From: Kordiimonadaceae bacterium
Lineage (GTDB): Bacteria > Pseudomonadota > Alphaproteobacteria > Sphingomonadales > Emcibacteraceae
DNA: 64,000 bases
Assembly (NCBI GenBank): GCA_024236295.1
Contig: JACKKT010000001.1
Location: 248,001-312,000 of the forward strand
Direction: 5' to 3'
Shown here: one piece after another, positions 45,704 to 53,887 of the stretch
Layout of the letters: each line of letters begins with the position of its first letter
How positions within the stretch are numbered: position 1 is the stretch's first letter
The notes under the pieces: model-generated
What the model saw: the letters and a program-made list of their open reading frames with translations, nothing else
Databases searched by the model: none
Told to the model about the DNA's origin: nothing
Program-made: the position numbers and the translations under genes

Positions 45704-46752
45704 TGGCACTTGATTTCAAACATCTAATTGCCCGCCTGGCCGACGGTGAAATATTAAGCCGCCGTGATGCCCGCGATGCGTTTGACTATATGATGAACGG
45801 TGATGCAACAGGGCCGCAGATTGGCGCCTTTCTTATGGCGCTACGGGTGCGCGGTGAAAAAATCGATGAAATTACCGGGGCTGTTGAAGCTATGCGCAGC
45901 AAAGCGCTGACCATTAAGGCGCCTGAAGGCGCGGTTGATACCTGTGGCACGGGTGGTGACACGGCGGGAACCTATAATATTTCAACGGCCGCTGCGATCG
46001 TGCTGGCATCCTGCGGTGTTCCGGTGGCAAAGCATGGAAACCGTGCCGTGTCCTCAAAATCCGGGAGCGCGGATGTACTTGAAACCCTTGGCATTAATAT
46101 TGATGCCGACATGACCATTGTTAAACGATGCCTTGATGAGTTGGGGATCAGCTTTTTAATGGCAACCCGCCATCACAGTGCGGCCCGTCATGTGGGCCCT
46201 GCCCGTGCCTCGCTTGGAACACGGACAATATTTAATCTTATTGGCCCATTAAGCAACCCTGCCGAAACAAAATATCAGGTGATCGGTGTTTTTGATAAAA
46301 AATGGACCCGTCCGATGGCTGAAGTCCTTGGACGATTAGGCAGTGAGCGGGTCTGGGTGGTGACAGGGTCTGATGGCCTTGATGAAATAACCATTACCGG
46401 GGAAACCCATGTTGCCGAATATAAGGATGGCAAGGTGACCGAATTCACTATCAGCCCGGAAGATGCAGGGCTTAATCGGGCAAATATGACGGATATTCAG
46501 GGTGGTGATGCTGAGTATAATGCCGCCGCAATATGGGATATGATGGACGGTAAGAAAAGTGCTTATCGTGATATAGTTTTATTGAATACGGCGGCATCAC
46601 TGCTGGTCAGCGGCAAGGCAAAAGATTTAAAGGAAGGCGTGGAAATAGCAGCAAAAGCAATTGATGAAGGGAAAGCAAAAGAAACGCTTGAAAAATGGAT
46701 TGAACTTTCAAATGAAGAACCGCCCGCACCAGCAGAAGCGGAAGAAGCCTGA
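45703..46752 (+). CDS. trpD: Anthranilate phosphoribosyltransferase
   Basis: This joins anthranilate to PRPP in tryptophan synthesis. 349 residues with the PRPP-binding GTGGDTAGTYNIST, the KHGNRAVSSKSGSADVLE anthranilate/metal region, and HHSAARHVGPARASLGTRTIFN. The last 20 residues are an extra Glu/Pro/Ala-rich tail (EEPPAPAEAEEA) beyond the usual fold. It overlaps trpG by one base and ends four bases before trpC. Confidence 0.97.
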   Translation: MALDFKHLIARLADGEILSRRDARDAFDYMMNGDATGPQIGAFLMALRVRGEKIDEITGAVEAMRSKALTIKAPEGAVDTCGTGGDTAGTYNISTAAAIVLASCGVPVAKHGNRAVSSKSGSADVLETLGINIDADMTIVKRCLDELGISFLMATRHHSAARHVGPARASLGTRTIFNLIGPLSNPAETKYQVIGVFDKKWTRPMAEVLGRLGSERVWVVTGSDGLDEITITGETHVAEYKDGKVTEFTISPEDAGLNRANMTDIQGGDAEYNAAAIWDMMDGKKSAYRDIVLLNTAASLLVSGKAKDLKEGVEIAAKAIDEGKAKETLEKWIELSNEEPPAPAEAEEA

Positions 46753-46756
46753 TCAA

Positions 46757-47554
46757 ATGACCGATATCCTTAGCAAAATTGCCGCAACAACACGCGAACA
46801 TGTTATAAAATGTAAAATACTAAGATCACTTTCCGATCTTGAAATAGCGGCGAAGGCAACGTCACCCGTCCGCGGATTTCACGACCATCTGTTAAAAGCG
46901 GAAAAGAACGGAAATTTCGGACTAATCGCTGAAATTAAAAAGGCCAGTCCCAGTAAAGGTCTGATCCGGGAGGATTTTGACCCGCCTGCTTTGGCAAAAG
47001 CCTATACTGCTGGTGGCGCCAGTTGCTTGAGCGTGCTGACCGATCAGCCATATTTTATGGGTTCAGATGATTATCTGGTGTCGGCACGTTCAGAAACGTC
47101 CCTTCCCGTGCTGCGCAAGGATTTTATGGTTGATCCCTATCAGATTGTCGAAGCCCGTGTTCTTGGCGCTGATTGTATATTACTTATTCTGGCAATGATT
47201 GATGATAATCTTGCTGCCGAACTGGAGGACGCAGCACGACACTATAATCTTGATGTATTGGTTGAAGTACATGATACTAATGAATTGGAAAGAGGACATA
47301 AATTGAAATCTCCTCTCCTTGGAATTAATAACCGGAACTTAAAAACATTTGAAGTATCCCTTGATACGACAATTGAACTGGCGAGATTATCAGATAAAAA
47401 CCGTACTTTGGTCAGTGAAAGTGGACTTTTTACCCATGATGACCTTATAATGATCCGGGAAAAATGCGGCATAAACAACTTTTTAATCGGTGAATCGCTG
47501 ATGCGGCAGCAGGATGTGGAAAAAGCGACCCGAAAGCTGCTTTTTAACGAATAA
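46757..47554 (+). CDS. trpC: Indole-3-glycerol-phosphate synthase
   Basis: This closes the indole ring in tryptophan synthesis. 265 residues, a TIM barrel with the signature LIAEIKKASPSKGLI, then ILLILAMI, EVHD and IGINNRNL, ending with SESG and a phosphate-binding IGESLMR. A longer open frame starts at 46661 inside trpD, but MTDILSKIAATTREHV is the family's natural start and sits four bases after the trpD stop. TrpF is not fused to it. Confidence 0.96.
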   Translation: MTDILSKIAATTREHVIKCKILRSLSDLEIAAKATSPVRGFHDHLLKAEKNGNFGLIAEIKKASPSKGLIREDFDPPALAKAYTAGGASCLSVLTDQPYFMGSDDYLVSARSETSLPVLRKDFMVDPYQIVEARVLGADCILLILAMIDDNLAAELEDAARHYNLDVLVEVHDTNELERGHKLKSPLLGINNRNLKTFEVSLDTTIELARLSDKNRTLVSESGLFTHDDLIMIREKCGINNFLIGESLMRQQDVEKATRKLLFNE

Positions 47555-47587
47555 AACAGTCGTAACGGGTTTATAAAGGATAATAAC

Positions 47588-48064
47588 ATGTCAGAACTAA
47601 CCCATTTGGATAAACAGGGCCGGGCAAGCATGGTTGATGTTTCTGATAAGTTGGAAACAAAACGTATTGCCACCGCCAAAGGCCGGATTTATATGGCGAT
47701 GGAAACACTGGCTCTTATTGAGGCCGGCGGCGTTAAAAAAGGTGACGTTTTTACCGTTGCCCGTCTTGCCGGAATTATGGCCGCCAAGAAAACGGCCGAT
47801 CTAATCCCATTATGCCATCCCCTGCCGATCCAGAATGTGAAAGTGGAGCTTAACGCCAATCAGACGGATGGCTGTGTGGATATTGAGGCGACGGCAAGCC
47901 TATATGGCCGTACCGGTATTGAAATGGAGGCGCTTGCTGCAGTTTCTGTTGCTGCTCTTGCTATTTATGACATGTGTAAGGCTGTTGATAAAGCAATGCG
48001 GATTTCTGATATCCGCCTTACTTATAAATCCGGTGGAAAATCCGGTACCTATGAAGCGGATTAG
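47588..48064 (+). CDS. moaC: Cyclic pyranopterin monophosphate synthase
   Basis: The second step of molybdenum-cofactor synthesis. 158 residues with the MoaC core: MVDVSDKLETKRIATA, KKTADLIPLCHPLPI, and the helix SVAALAIYDMCKAVDKAM, with the conserved Lys and Asp of the active site. A weakly purine-rich AAAGGATAATAAC precedes the ATG. It sits between trpC and moeA, six bases before moeA, in the arrangement conserved in Alphaproteobacteria. Confidence 0.96.
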   Translation: MSELTHLDKQGRASMVDVSDKLETKRIATAKGRIYMAMETLALIEAGGVKKGDVFTVARLAGIMAAKKTADLIPLCHPLPIQNVKVELNANQTDGCVDIEATASLYGRTGIEMEALAAVSVAALAIYDMCKAVDKAMRISDIRLTYKSGGKSGTYEAD

Positions 48065-48070
48065 ATTATT

Positions 48071-49264
48071 ATGAGCCTTCTTCCCGTTCCAGATGCCCTT
48101 GCGATTATTTTAAATTCGGTTAAAACGCTGTCTGCGGAAGAAATCAGCCTTTATGATGCTTTGGGTCGCGTGGTCGCTGAGGATATCTGCTCAAATTTGA
48201 CCCAGCCGCCCTTTGCGGCATCGGCGATGGACGGATATGCCATAAGATTTGTGGACATTGTTGATCCTTTAAAAGTCATTGGTGAATCAAAAGCGGGTGA
48301 AAGCTTTGTGGGCCAAATTGGTCCAGGTGAAGCAGTCAGGATTTTTACCGGCGCACCAATGGTGGATGGTGCTGATACCGTTGTCATTCAGGAAAATGTT
48401 AGCCGTAATGGGGATATGATAACGGTGAAAGAAGGCAAATCAATAGGCGCTAATATTCGTGCTGCTGGTGGTGATTTTAAAGCGGGTGACTGTCTGGTAA
48501 AGGCAAATACACTAATTGGTGCACGTCAGATTGCTCTTCTTGCTGCGGGTAATGTTCCGGAAATAATTGTTTATAAAAAACCAAAGGTGGCTATCCTGTC
48601 AACTGGGGATGAGCTTATGGAAGTTGGATCAGAAATTACCCCTGATAAAATCATTAATTCAAATGTGCCGATGCTTATGGCCTTGATCACCGAAAATGGT
48701 GGTATGCCGGTAAACCTGGGCATTGCAAAAGACACGATTGAAGATGTAAAGGCAAAAATCAGTCAGGTTAAAGATGTTGACATGTTTGTAAGCATTGGTG
48801 GTGTCTCAGTTGGGGATTATGATATTATTCAGGATGTATTAAAGGATGCCGGTTTAAAGGTAGATTTCTGGAAAGTGGCTATGCAGCCAGGAAAACCTCT
48901 TGTTTATGGTAAATTTAACTCAATTCCCTATTTTGGTATGCCTGGAAACCCGGCCAGCGCCTTTGTCTGCTTTGTAAATTTTATGCTGCCTGCCTTGCAA
49001 AAGATGCAAGGTGAGCGTCGCAGTAACGTTCATACTTTCAGTCATGCACGACTAGAACATGAACTGGATGCTGGTGGCAGCAGACAAAATTACATGCGTG
49101 CAATTTATCATGAAAATGAACGCGGTGAAAAATGGGTCAGTATTCACAAAAATCAGGGTAGTGCTAATCTTTATCCCCTCGCCCATTCAAATTGTCTGCT
49201 CATCCGTGAAATTAATGCCCCCGCTGCTGAAATTGGTGATCTGGTTAAAATACTTAAGCTTTAA
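48071..49264 (+). CDS. moeA: Molybdopterin molybdenumtransferase
   Basis: This inserts molybdate into adenylylated molybdopterin. 397 residues: N-terminal domain with PPFAASAMDGYA, molybdopterin-binding domain with ILSTGDELMEVG and SIGGVSVGDYD, MQPGKPLVYGK, GMPGNPASAFVCF, and a C-terminal beta domain. It is the last gene before the lexA promoter region. The presence of moaC and moeA implies molybdoenzymes elsewhere in the genome. Confidence 0.96.
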   Translation: MSLLPVPDALAIILNSVKTLSAEEISLYDALGRVVAEDICSNLTQPPFAASAMDGYAIRFVDIVDPLKVIGESKAGESFVGQIGPGEAVRIFTGAPMVDGADTVVIQENVSRNGDMITVKEGKSIGANIRAAGGDFKAGDCLVKANTLIGARQIALLAAGNVPEIIVYKKPKVAILSTGDELMEVGSEITPDKIINSNVPMLMALITENGGMPVNLGIAKDTIEDVKAKISQVKDVDMFVSIGGVSVGDYDIIQDVLKDAGLKVDFWKVAMQPGKPLVYGKFNSIPYFGMPGNPASAFVCFVNFMLPALQKMQGERRSNVHTFSHARLEHELDAGGSRQNYMRAIYHENERGEKWVSIHKNQGSANLYPLAHSNCLLIREINAPAAEIGDLVKILKL

Positions 49265-49293
49265 TGAAATTTGTGAAATGTTCTTATTTCGCC

Positions 49294-49327
49294 TTGACAT
49301 GAGAATAAAAATAGAACATAAAAGAAC
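49294..49327 (+). promoter_or_regulatory. lexA promoter with an overlapping GAAC-N6-GAAC repeat (putative SOS box)
   Basis: TTGACA (49294-49299) and CATAAA (49317-49322) are spaced by 17 bases. GAACATA is directly repeated at 49314-49320 and 49324-49330, overlapping the -10 box. The repeat resembles the alphaproteobacterial LexA box (GTTC-N7-GTTC, reverse complement GAAC-N7-GAAC) but has a 6-base spacer, so the assignment is probable and not certain. Confidence 0.55.
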
Positions 49328-49419
49328 ATATATAGCTTAATTTGCGAATGAATCATTACTATTTTGCTGAATTTGGGGTTGAATTTAAGGGTTAAATAAG
49401 GGGACTGGGAGAAAACTCT

Positions 49420-50082
49420 ATGCTGACCAAAAAACAACATACATTGCTGATGCTTATTCATGACCGCTTGAAAGAAGACGGTGTTGCTCCTTCTTTTGAG
49501 GAAATGAAAATTGCGCTTGATCTTAAGTCAAAGTCAGGGATTCACAGGCTGATTAATGCGCTGGAAGAGCGCGGGTTTATCCGAAGGCTTCCTAACCGCG
49601 CCCGTGCGCTTGAGGTAATAAAGCTACCTGAAGATGAAGAAACTGCGCCATCAAATATTTTTAAACCTGAATTCAGCAGCAGACCCCATGATATTGATCC
49701 GCAAACTGTTGAAATTCCACTTCATGGTAAAATTGCCGCAGGTACTCCGATTGAAGCACTTGAACAATATGAAAATATTGCTGTTCCTGCGGGGCTTCTT
49801 GGCAGTGGCAGTTATTATGCGCTTGATGTTGATGGAGACAGTATGGTTGAAGCCGGTATCCTTGATGGTGACAGGGTGCTGATTGAGCGCTGTGACAATG
49901 CCCATAATGGACAGATTGTTGTGGCCCTGGTTGATGAAGAAGAAGCAACCCTTAAAACATTAAGAAAACGGGGACCTGATATTGCGCTTGAACCGTCAAA
50001 TCGCGATTTTGAAACCCAGGTATACCCGGCTAATCGTGTGCGAATCCAGGGCCGCCTTGTCGGACTGATCAGGCAGTATTAA
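49420..50082 (+). CDS. lexA: LexA SOS-response repressor/protease
   Basis: This represses DNA-damage genes until RecA-stimulated self-cleavage. 220 residues: winged helix-turn-helix about 1-65, cleavage bond A107-G108 (KIAAGTP), and the catalytic dyad S141 (GDSMVEAG) and K179 (EATLKT) with the S24 fold. All essential residues are intact. GGGGACTGGGAG precedes the ATG. Placement downstream of moeA is the standard alphaproteobacterial context. The end overlaps the converging histidine kinase by 14 bases. Confidence 0.97.
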   Translation: MLTKKQHTLLMLIHDRLKEDGVAPSFEEMKIALDLKSKSGIHRLINALEERGFIRRLPNRARALEVIKLPEDEETAPSNIFKPEFSSRPHDIDPQTVEIPLHGKIAAGTPIEALEQYENIAVPAGLLGSGSYYALDVDGDSMVEAGILDGDRVLIERCDNAHNGQIVVALVDEEEATLKTLRKRGPDIALEPSNRDFETQVYPANRVRIQGRLVGLIRQY

Positions 50083-51199
50083 GGGCTCTGATCAGGACGG
50101 ACCGTTCTGGCGGGAAATGGAGCGTGGCACTGGTCCCCACCCCTATTTCACTTTTAATATCCAGAGTGCCTTGAAACAATTTTATAAATGCATCCACAAG
50201 AGGCAGACCAAGCCCAGTTCCGGCAATTTCGGAATTTTTAACCTGGGAGGCGCGTCTGAATGGTATCATTGCTGTCCTTAAATCATCTGATGTCATGCCA
50301 ATGCCATCGTCAATGATTGAAATATCAATGCCTCCACTGTTTCTAAGGCTTAAAATTATCTGAACATCATTATCTTCGGTTGAATATTTAATCGCATTGG
50401 AAAGAAGATTTGAAATCATTTGTCGCATTATTCGTTCGTCACCTTTCATGGTAATGATTTGCGGCAGAAGTTTTTCATAAATTCTAATATTTCGTTCTCT
50501 GGCAAGTCCGCTCATTGAATGTACGCAGGTTTCAATAACATATTTTACGTCAATTTCACTTTCGGTAAATTCCTGCTCCCCTGCCTCAATTTTTGAAAGA
50601 TCAAGAAGATCATTAATAATTGCAAGAAGGTGTATCCCGCTGGAATTTATAAGTTTTGCATATTCAATAAAATTATCATCCACTATTTCCGGTTTAATGC
50701 CGCTTTCACCACAAAGAATACTTGAAAAGCCGATAATGGCATTAAGTGGGGTTCTAAGCTCATGGCTCATATTTTGCAGGAATATACTTTTATGAGAACT
50801 TGCTTCCTCTGCTTTTTCACGGGCTTCCTGAAGCTTTTGTTCTGATTTCTTTAATTCGGTAATATCGGTCGAAATGCCGACAATGGCTTTTTTGCCGCTT
50901 TTTTCATCTTTGACAGCAAATTTATTGCTTTGAAAATATAGATCATCATTTACTTTTTCTTCACCGCTGTGATGATGACCGTTTAATACCCTCCGATCAA
51001 GTTTCATTACTCGATTTGCCAGTTCTTCCGGGAAAATTTCCAGATCGGTTTTACCGATAAAATCCTGAACAGTTAGCCCGACAGACTTTGCCCCCTGCTC
51101 ATTAATCATCAGATATCTGCCCTGCTCATCTTTTACATAAATGGCGTTAGGCGTTGCTTCAATGATTGCTTGTAAAAAATTGTTACTGATATTAAGCAA
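50069..51199 (-). CDS. Soluble PAS sensor histidine kinase
   Basis: A cytoplasmic kinase without TM segments, 376 residues. PAS domain from residue 8 (IIEATPNAIYVKDEQGRYLMI) to about 120, coiled linker, HisKA (MSHELRTPLNAIIGFSSIL), HATPase_c with N box (NLLSNAIKYS), DDGIGM and GTGLGLPLVD. TTG start with GGGGAT upstream. No fused receiver. It is convergent with lexA over a 14-bp 3' overlap; the signal and the partner regulator are unknown. Confidence 0.9.
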   Translation of the reverse strand: MLNISNNFLQAIIEATPNAIYVKDEQGRYLMINEQGAKSVGLTVQDFIGKTDLEIFPEELANRVMKLDRRVLNGHHHSGEEKVNDDLYFQSNKFAVKDEKSGKKAIVGISTDITELKKSEQKLQEAREKAEEASSHKSIFLQNMSHELRTPLNAIIGFSSILCGESGIKPEIVDDNFIEYAKLINSSGIHLLAIINDLLDLSKIEAGEQEFTESEIDVKYVIETCVHSMSGLARERNIRIYEKLLPQIITMKGDERIMRQMISNLLSNAIKYSTEDNDVQIILSLRNSGGIDISIIDDGIGMTSDDLRTAMIPFRRASQVKNSEIAGTGLGLPLVDAFIKLFQGTLDIKSEIGVGTSATLHFPPERSVLIRALNTA

Positions 51200-51368
51200 T
51201 ATTAAATCCCCGGGAATAGTTTTAAACGCTGATATACTCGTGGCAAATATTACCGTCTTTTGTTTAAAAAAATGTTAAATAAACCATAAATTAAATATAT
51301 TCTTAGGTCTTACATTTTGCTCGTGGCTGCGATAAACTGAATATGATTATAAATTTGGGTATTTTCTT

Positions 51369-52097
51369 ATGGAATGGCGGGATCGCGGGATCATTTTAAA
51401 TAGTCGCAAATATGGTGAATATGATGCCATTATTGATGTTTTGACGCGTGACCGTGGCCGACATGCCGGTATTGTTAAAGGTGGTTTTGGCCGACGTCAA
51501 CGGGGATCAATCCAGCCGGGTAATGAAGTGACAGTTACCTGGCGTGGACGTCTGGAAACACATCTGGGCACTTATTCTGTTGAACTTTATAAGGCACGAG
51601 CGGCAAATTTTCTTTATAGTCCGGCAAAACTGGCAGCACTGAACAGTTGTTGCAGCCTTTTATGCGTGACCATAGCCGAAAATGAAGCACATGAAACCCT
51701 GCTTGATGGTCTGCTTGCCTTTCTTGATGCGTTGGAAGTCGCGCAAAATGATCTGGCCGAGTGGGCCCCGCTTCTGATCCGTTGGGAAATTGGTCTGCTG
51801 ACAGAGCTGGGATTTGGCCTTAATCTGGAAAGCTGTGCTGCCAGTGGAAGAACGGATGAGCTTATATATGTTTCCCCAAAATCGGGTCATGCCGTCAGCC
51901 GTGAGGCGGGTGCTCCTTACCATGATAAAATGTTGATGTTGCCGCCATTTTTAAAGGGAAAATCAGAAAATATTACGGTCACAGATTTAAATCATGGTCT
52001 GGCACTCACAGAATTTTTTATGGAACGTCATATGCTTGGCCCCTATTCCAAAAAAATTCCCCAGGCCCGCCGCATGCTTCGGGATTATATTGTTTAG
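51369..52097 (+). CDS. recO: DNA recombination-mediator protein RecO
   Basis: This loads RecA on SSB-coated gaps with RecR in the RecFOR pathway. 242 residues: an N-terminal OB fold beginning MEWRDRGIILNSRKYGEYDAIIDVLT, and a helical domain with LYSPAKLAALNS and LIRWEIGLLTELGFGLNL. The zinc-binding cysteines of some RecO proteins are reduced to one Cys here (ESCAASG), a normal alphaproteobacterial state as far as I know. It is 56 bp upstream of the U32 gene, in the recO-parC neighbourhood. Confidence 0.93.
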   Translation: MEWRDRGIILNSRKYGEYDAIIDVLTRDRGRHAGIVKGGFGRRQRGSIQPGNEVTVTWRGRLETHLGTYSVELYKARAANFLYSPAKLAALNSCCSLLCVTIAENEAHETLLDGLLAFLDALEVAQNDLAEWAPLLIRWEIGLLTELGFGLNLESCAASGRTDELIYVSPKSGHAVSREAGAPYHDKMLMLPPFLKGKSENITVTDLNHGLALTEFFMERHMLGPYSKKIPQARRMLRDYIV

Positions 52098-52153
52098 ACA
52101 TTTAATTTAAATTCCAGTATATAAACGCGTGATAAAGAAATTCAGGTGATATT

Positions 52154-53830
52154 ATGGGTATTAGACCAGCAAATTCAATTAGGCCGGAACGTTCAGAACT
52201 ATTGATGCCTGCCGGAAATCTGCAGAAACTTAAAATGGCAGTACTTTACGGTGCGGATGCCGTCTATCTTGGTACGCCGGATATGAGCCTTCGGACAAAA
52301 TCCGACTTTTCACTTGAAGATGTTGTGGAAGGCATAGAATTTGCCCATAAGCATGGTGTGCGTGTCTATCTGACCCTTAATCTGTTTTCCCACAACAAGG
52401 ATGTCCCGAAACTTGAACAATATGTAAAAACTGTGCGTAAGGTAAAACCGGACGGTGTGATTATTGCGGACCCGGGCGTTTTTCAGTATGTCAAGGAAAT
52501 GGCCCCTGATCTTGAGCTGCATATTTCGACGCAGGCAAATATCTGTTCCTGGCTCAGTGTCAAATTCTGGGAAGAACAGGGTGCAAAGCTTTGTGTGCTG
52601 GCTCGTGAAGTTTCTTTCGCCGAGCTGACCGAAATCAGGGAAAAATGCCCGGACATCAAACTGGAAGCTTTTGTCCATGGCGCCATGTGCATGACCTATT
52701 CCGGCCGCTGTATGCTTTCAAACTTTATGTCGGAACGCGGGGCCAACCAGGGCAACTGTTCAAACAGCTGCCGCTGGAATTATAAGGTTCATATGCGCTT
52801 AAAAGACGGTACCATTCAGGATCTTGAGCTGAATGAACATACCATTGATATGTTTGAATTCTTGCTTGAGGAAGGTGTCCGCGAAGGTGAACTGATGCCC
52901 ATTCAGGAAGATGAACGTGGCTCCTATATCCTGAATTCAAAGGATCTTTGCCTGATGCCGAAACTGGACCAGTATTTAAAGCTTGGTGTCGACAGCCTTA
53001 AAGTCGAGGGCCGCAATAAAAGCCAGTATTATGTGGCGCTGGTTGCCCGCGCATACCGTATGGCCATTGATGATTATTATGCCGACCCTGAAAACTGGGA
53101 CCCGAAAAAATATATGGAAGAACTGGACACTGTTCAGGGGCGTGGCTATACCCTCGCCTTCCATGAAGGGCGGCTGACCAATCACGCTCATAATTATGAA
53201 AATACATCAACCATGGCCGAATGGGAATTTGCCGGTTTTATTTCCGGGGTTGAAGATGATGCCTTTTTGTTTGAACCAAAAAACCGCATAGAAGCAGGTG
53301 ATGTTCTTGAATTTATTTCGCCCTATAGCCGGGAAACCATGTTTTTGCGGATTTACGAATTTTATGATGTTAATAAGGGCCAGACCGTTGACGTTGTCAA
53401 TGCCGGGCAAAAACCGCTGATCCGCATTCCGTTTTCATGGTTTGATCAGGAAAGTGAAGAGCTTATCCGTCAGTTTCCTGAACTTTCCGTGGTCAGGAAA
53501 GAACGCCCCCTGACCCAGGAACAATGGGACCGCCTTAAATTCGATAAGGAAGGCAGCAAAATTGAACAGGGGTTTGGCTCCGAAAAGCGTTATTTTGAAC
53601 TGCGAGACCGACTTGTCGCCAGTACCGAAGATGCCAGAAAAGACCGCAAATTCAAAACCCCGCGCATCGGGGTTGAGGGATGTTGCGGCCGTGGTTGCAA
53701 TGGCTGCCTGATTTTCTGGAATGATCCGGCATATGCAAAGGCAAGAGAGCTGATGAAATCGAAAAAGCAGGGCGAAATGCTGGCAAAAAATTCACGTGGC
53801 AAAGCGGAAAGCATTGCTGTTGCAGAATAA
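52154..53830 (+). CDS. U32 peptidase-family protein, TrhP/YegQ-like
   Basis: 558 residues. It starts RPERSELLMPAGNLQKLKMAVLYGADAVYLG, the TIM-barrel N-terminus of U32 proteins, and carries the U32 signature EAFVHGAMCMTYSGRCMLSNFM, then NSCRW, a CxxC-like set of cysteines near 195-230 and a C-terminal Cys cluster (GCCGRGCNGC). In E. coli such proteins support prephenate-dependent tRNA or rRNA hydroxylation and are not true peptidases. The C-terminal extension after about residue 470 is longer than YegQ, so the exact subgroup is unclear. Confidence 0.87.
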   Translation: MGIRPANSIRPERSELLMPAGNLQKLKMAVLYGADAVYLGTPDMSLRTKSDFSLEDVVEGIEFAHKHGVRVYLTLNLFSHNKDVPKLEQYVKTVRKVKPDGVIIADPGVFQYVKEMAPDLELHISTQANICSWLSVKFWEEQGAKLCVLAREVSFAELTEIREKCPDIKLEAFVHGAMCMTYSGRCMLSNFMSERGANQGNCSNSCRWNYKVHMRLKDGTIQDLELNEHTIDMFEFLLEEGVREGELMPIQEDERGSYILNSKDLCLMPKLDQYLKLGVDSLKVEGRNKSQYYVALVARAYRMAIDDYYADPENWDPKKYMEELDTVQGRGYTLAFHEGRLTNHAHNYENTSTMAEWEFAGFISGVEDDAFLFEPKNRIEAGDVLEFISPYSRETMFLRIYEFYDVNKGQTVDVVNAGQKPLIRIPFSWFDQESEELIRQFPELSVVRKERPLTQEQWDRLKFDKEGSKIEQGFGSEKRYFELRDRLVASTEDARKDRKFKTPRIGVEGCCGRGCNGCLIFWNDPAYAKARELMKSKKQGEMLAKNSRGKAESIAVAE

Positions 53831-53887
53831 TGATTTTTCATCATTTTTTGACTTTAATCATGCGCGCATATTGTTATAGTAGCCGTT

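Noticed and set aside
46661..46756. Extension of trpC into the end of trpD
   Set aside because: Out-of-frame reading of trpD sequence; low-complexity Lys-rich and unlike any TrpC N-terminus.
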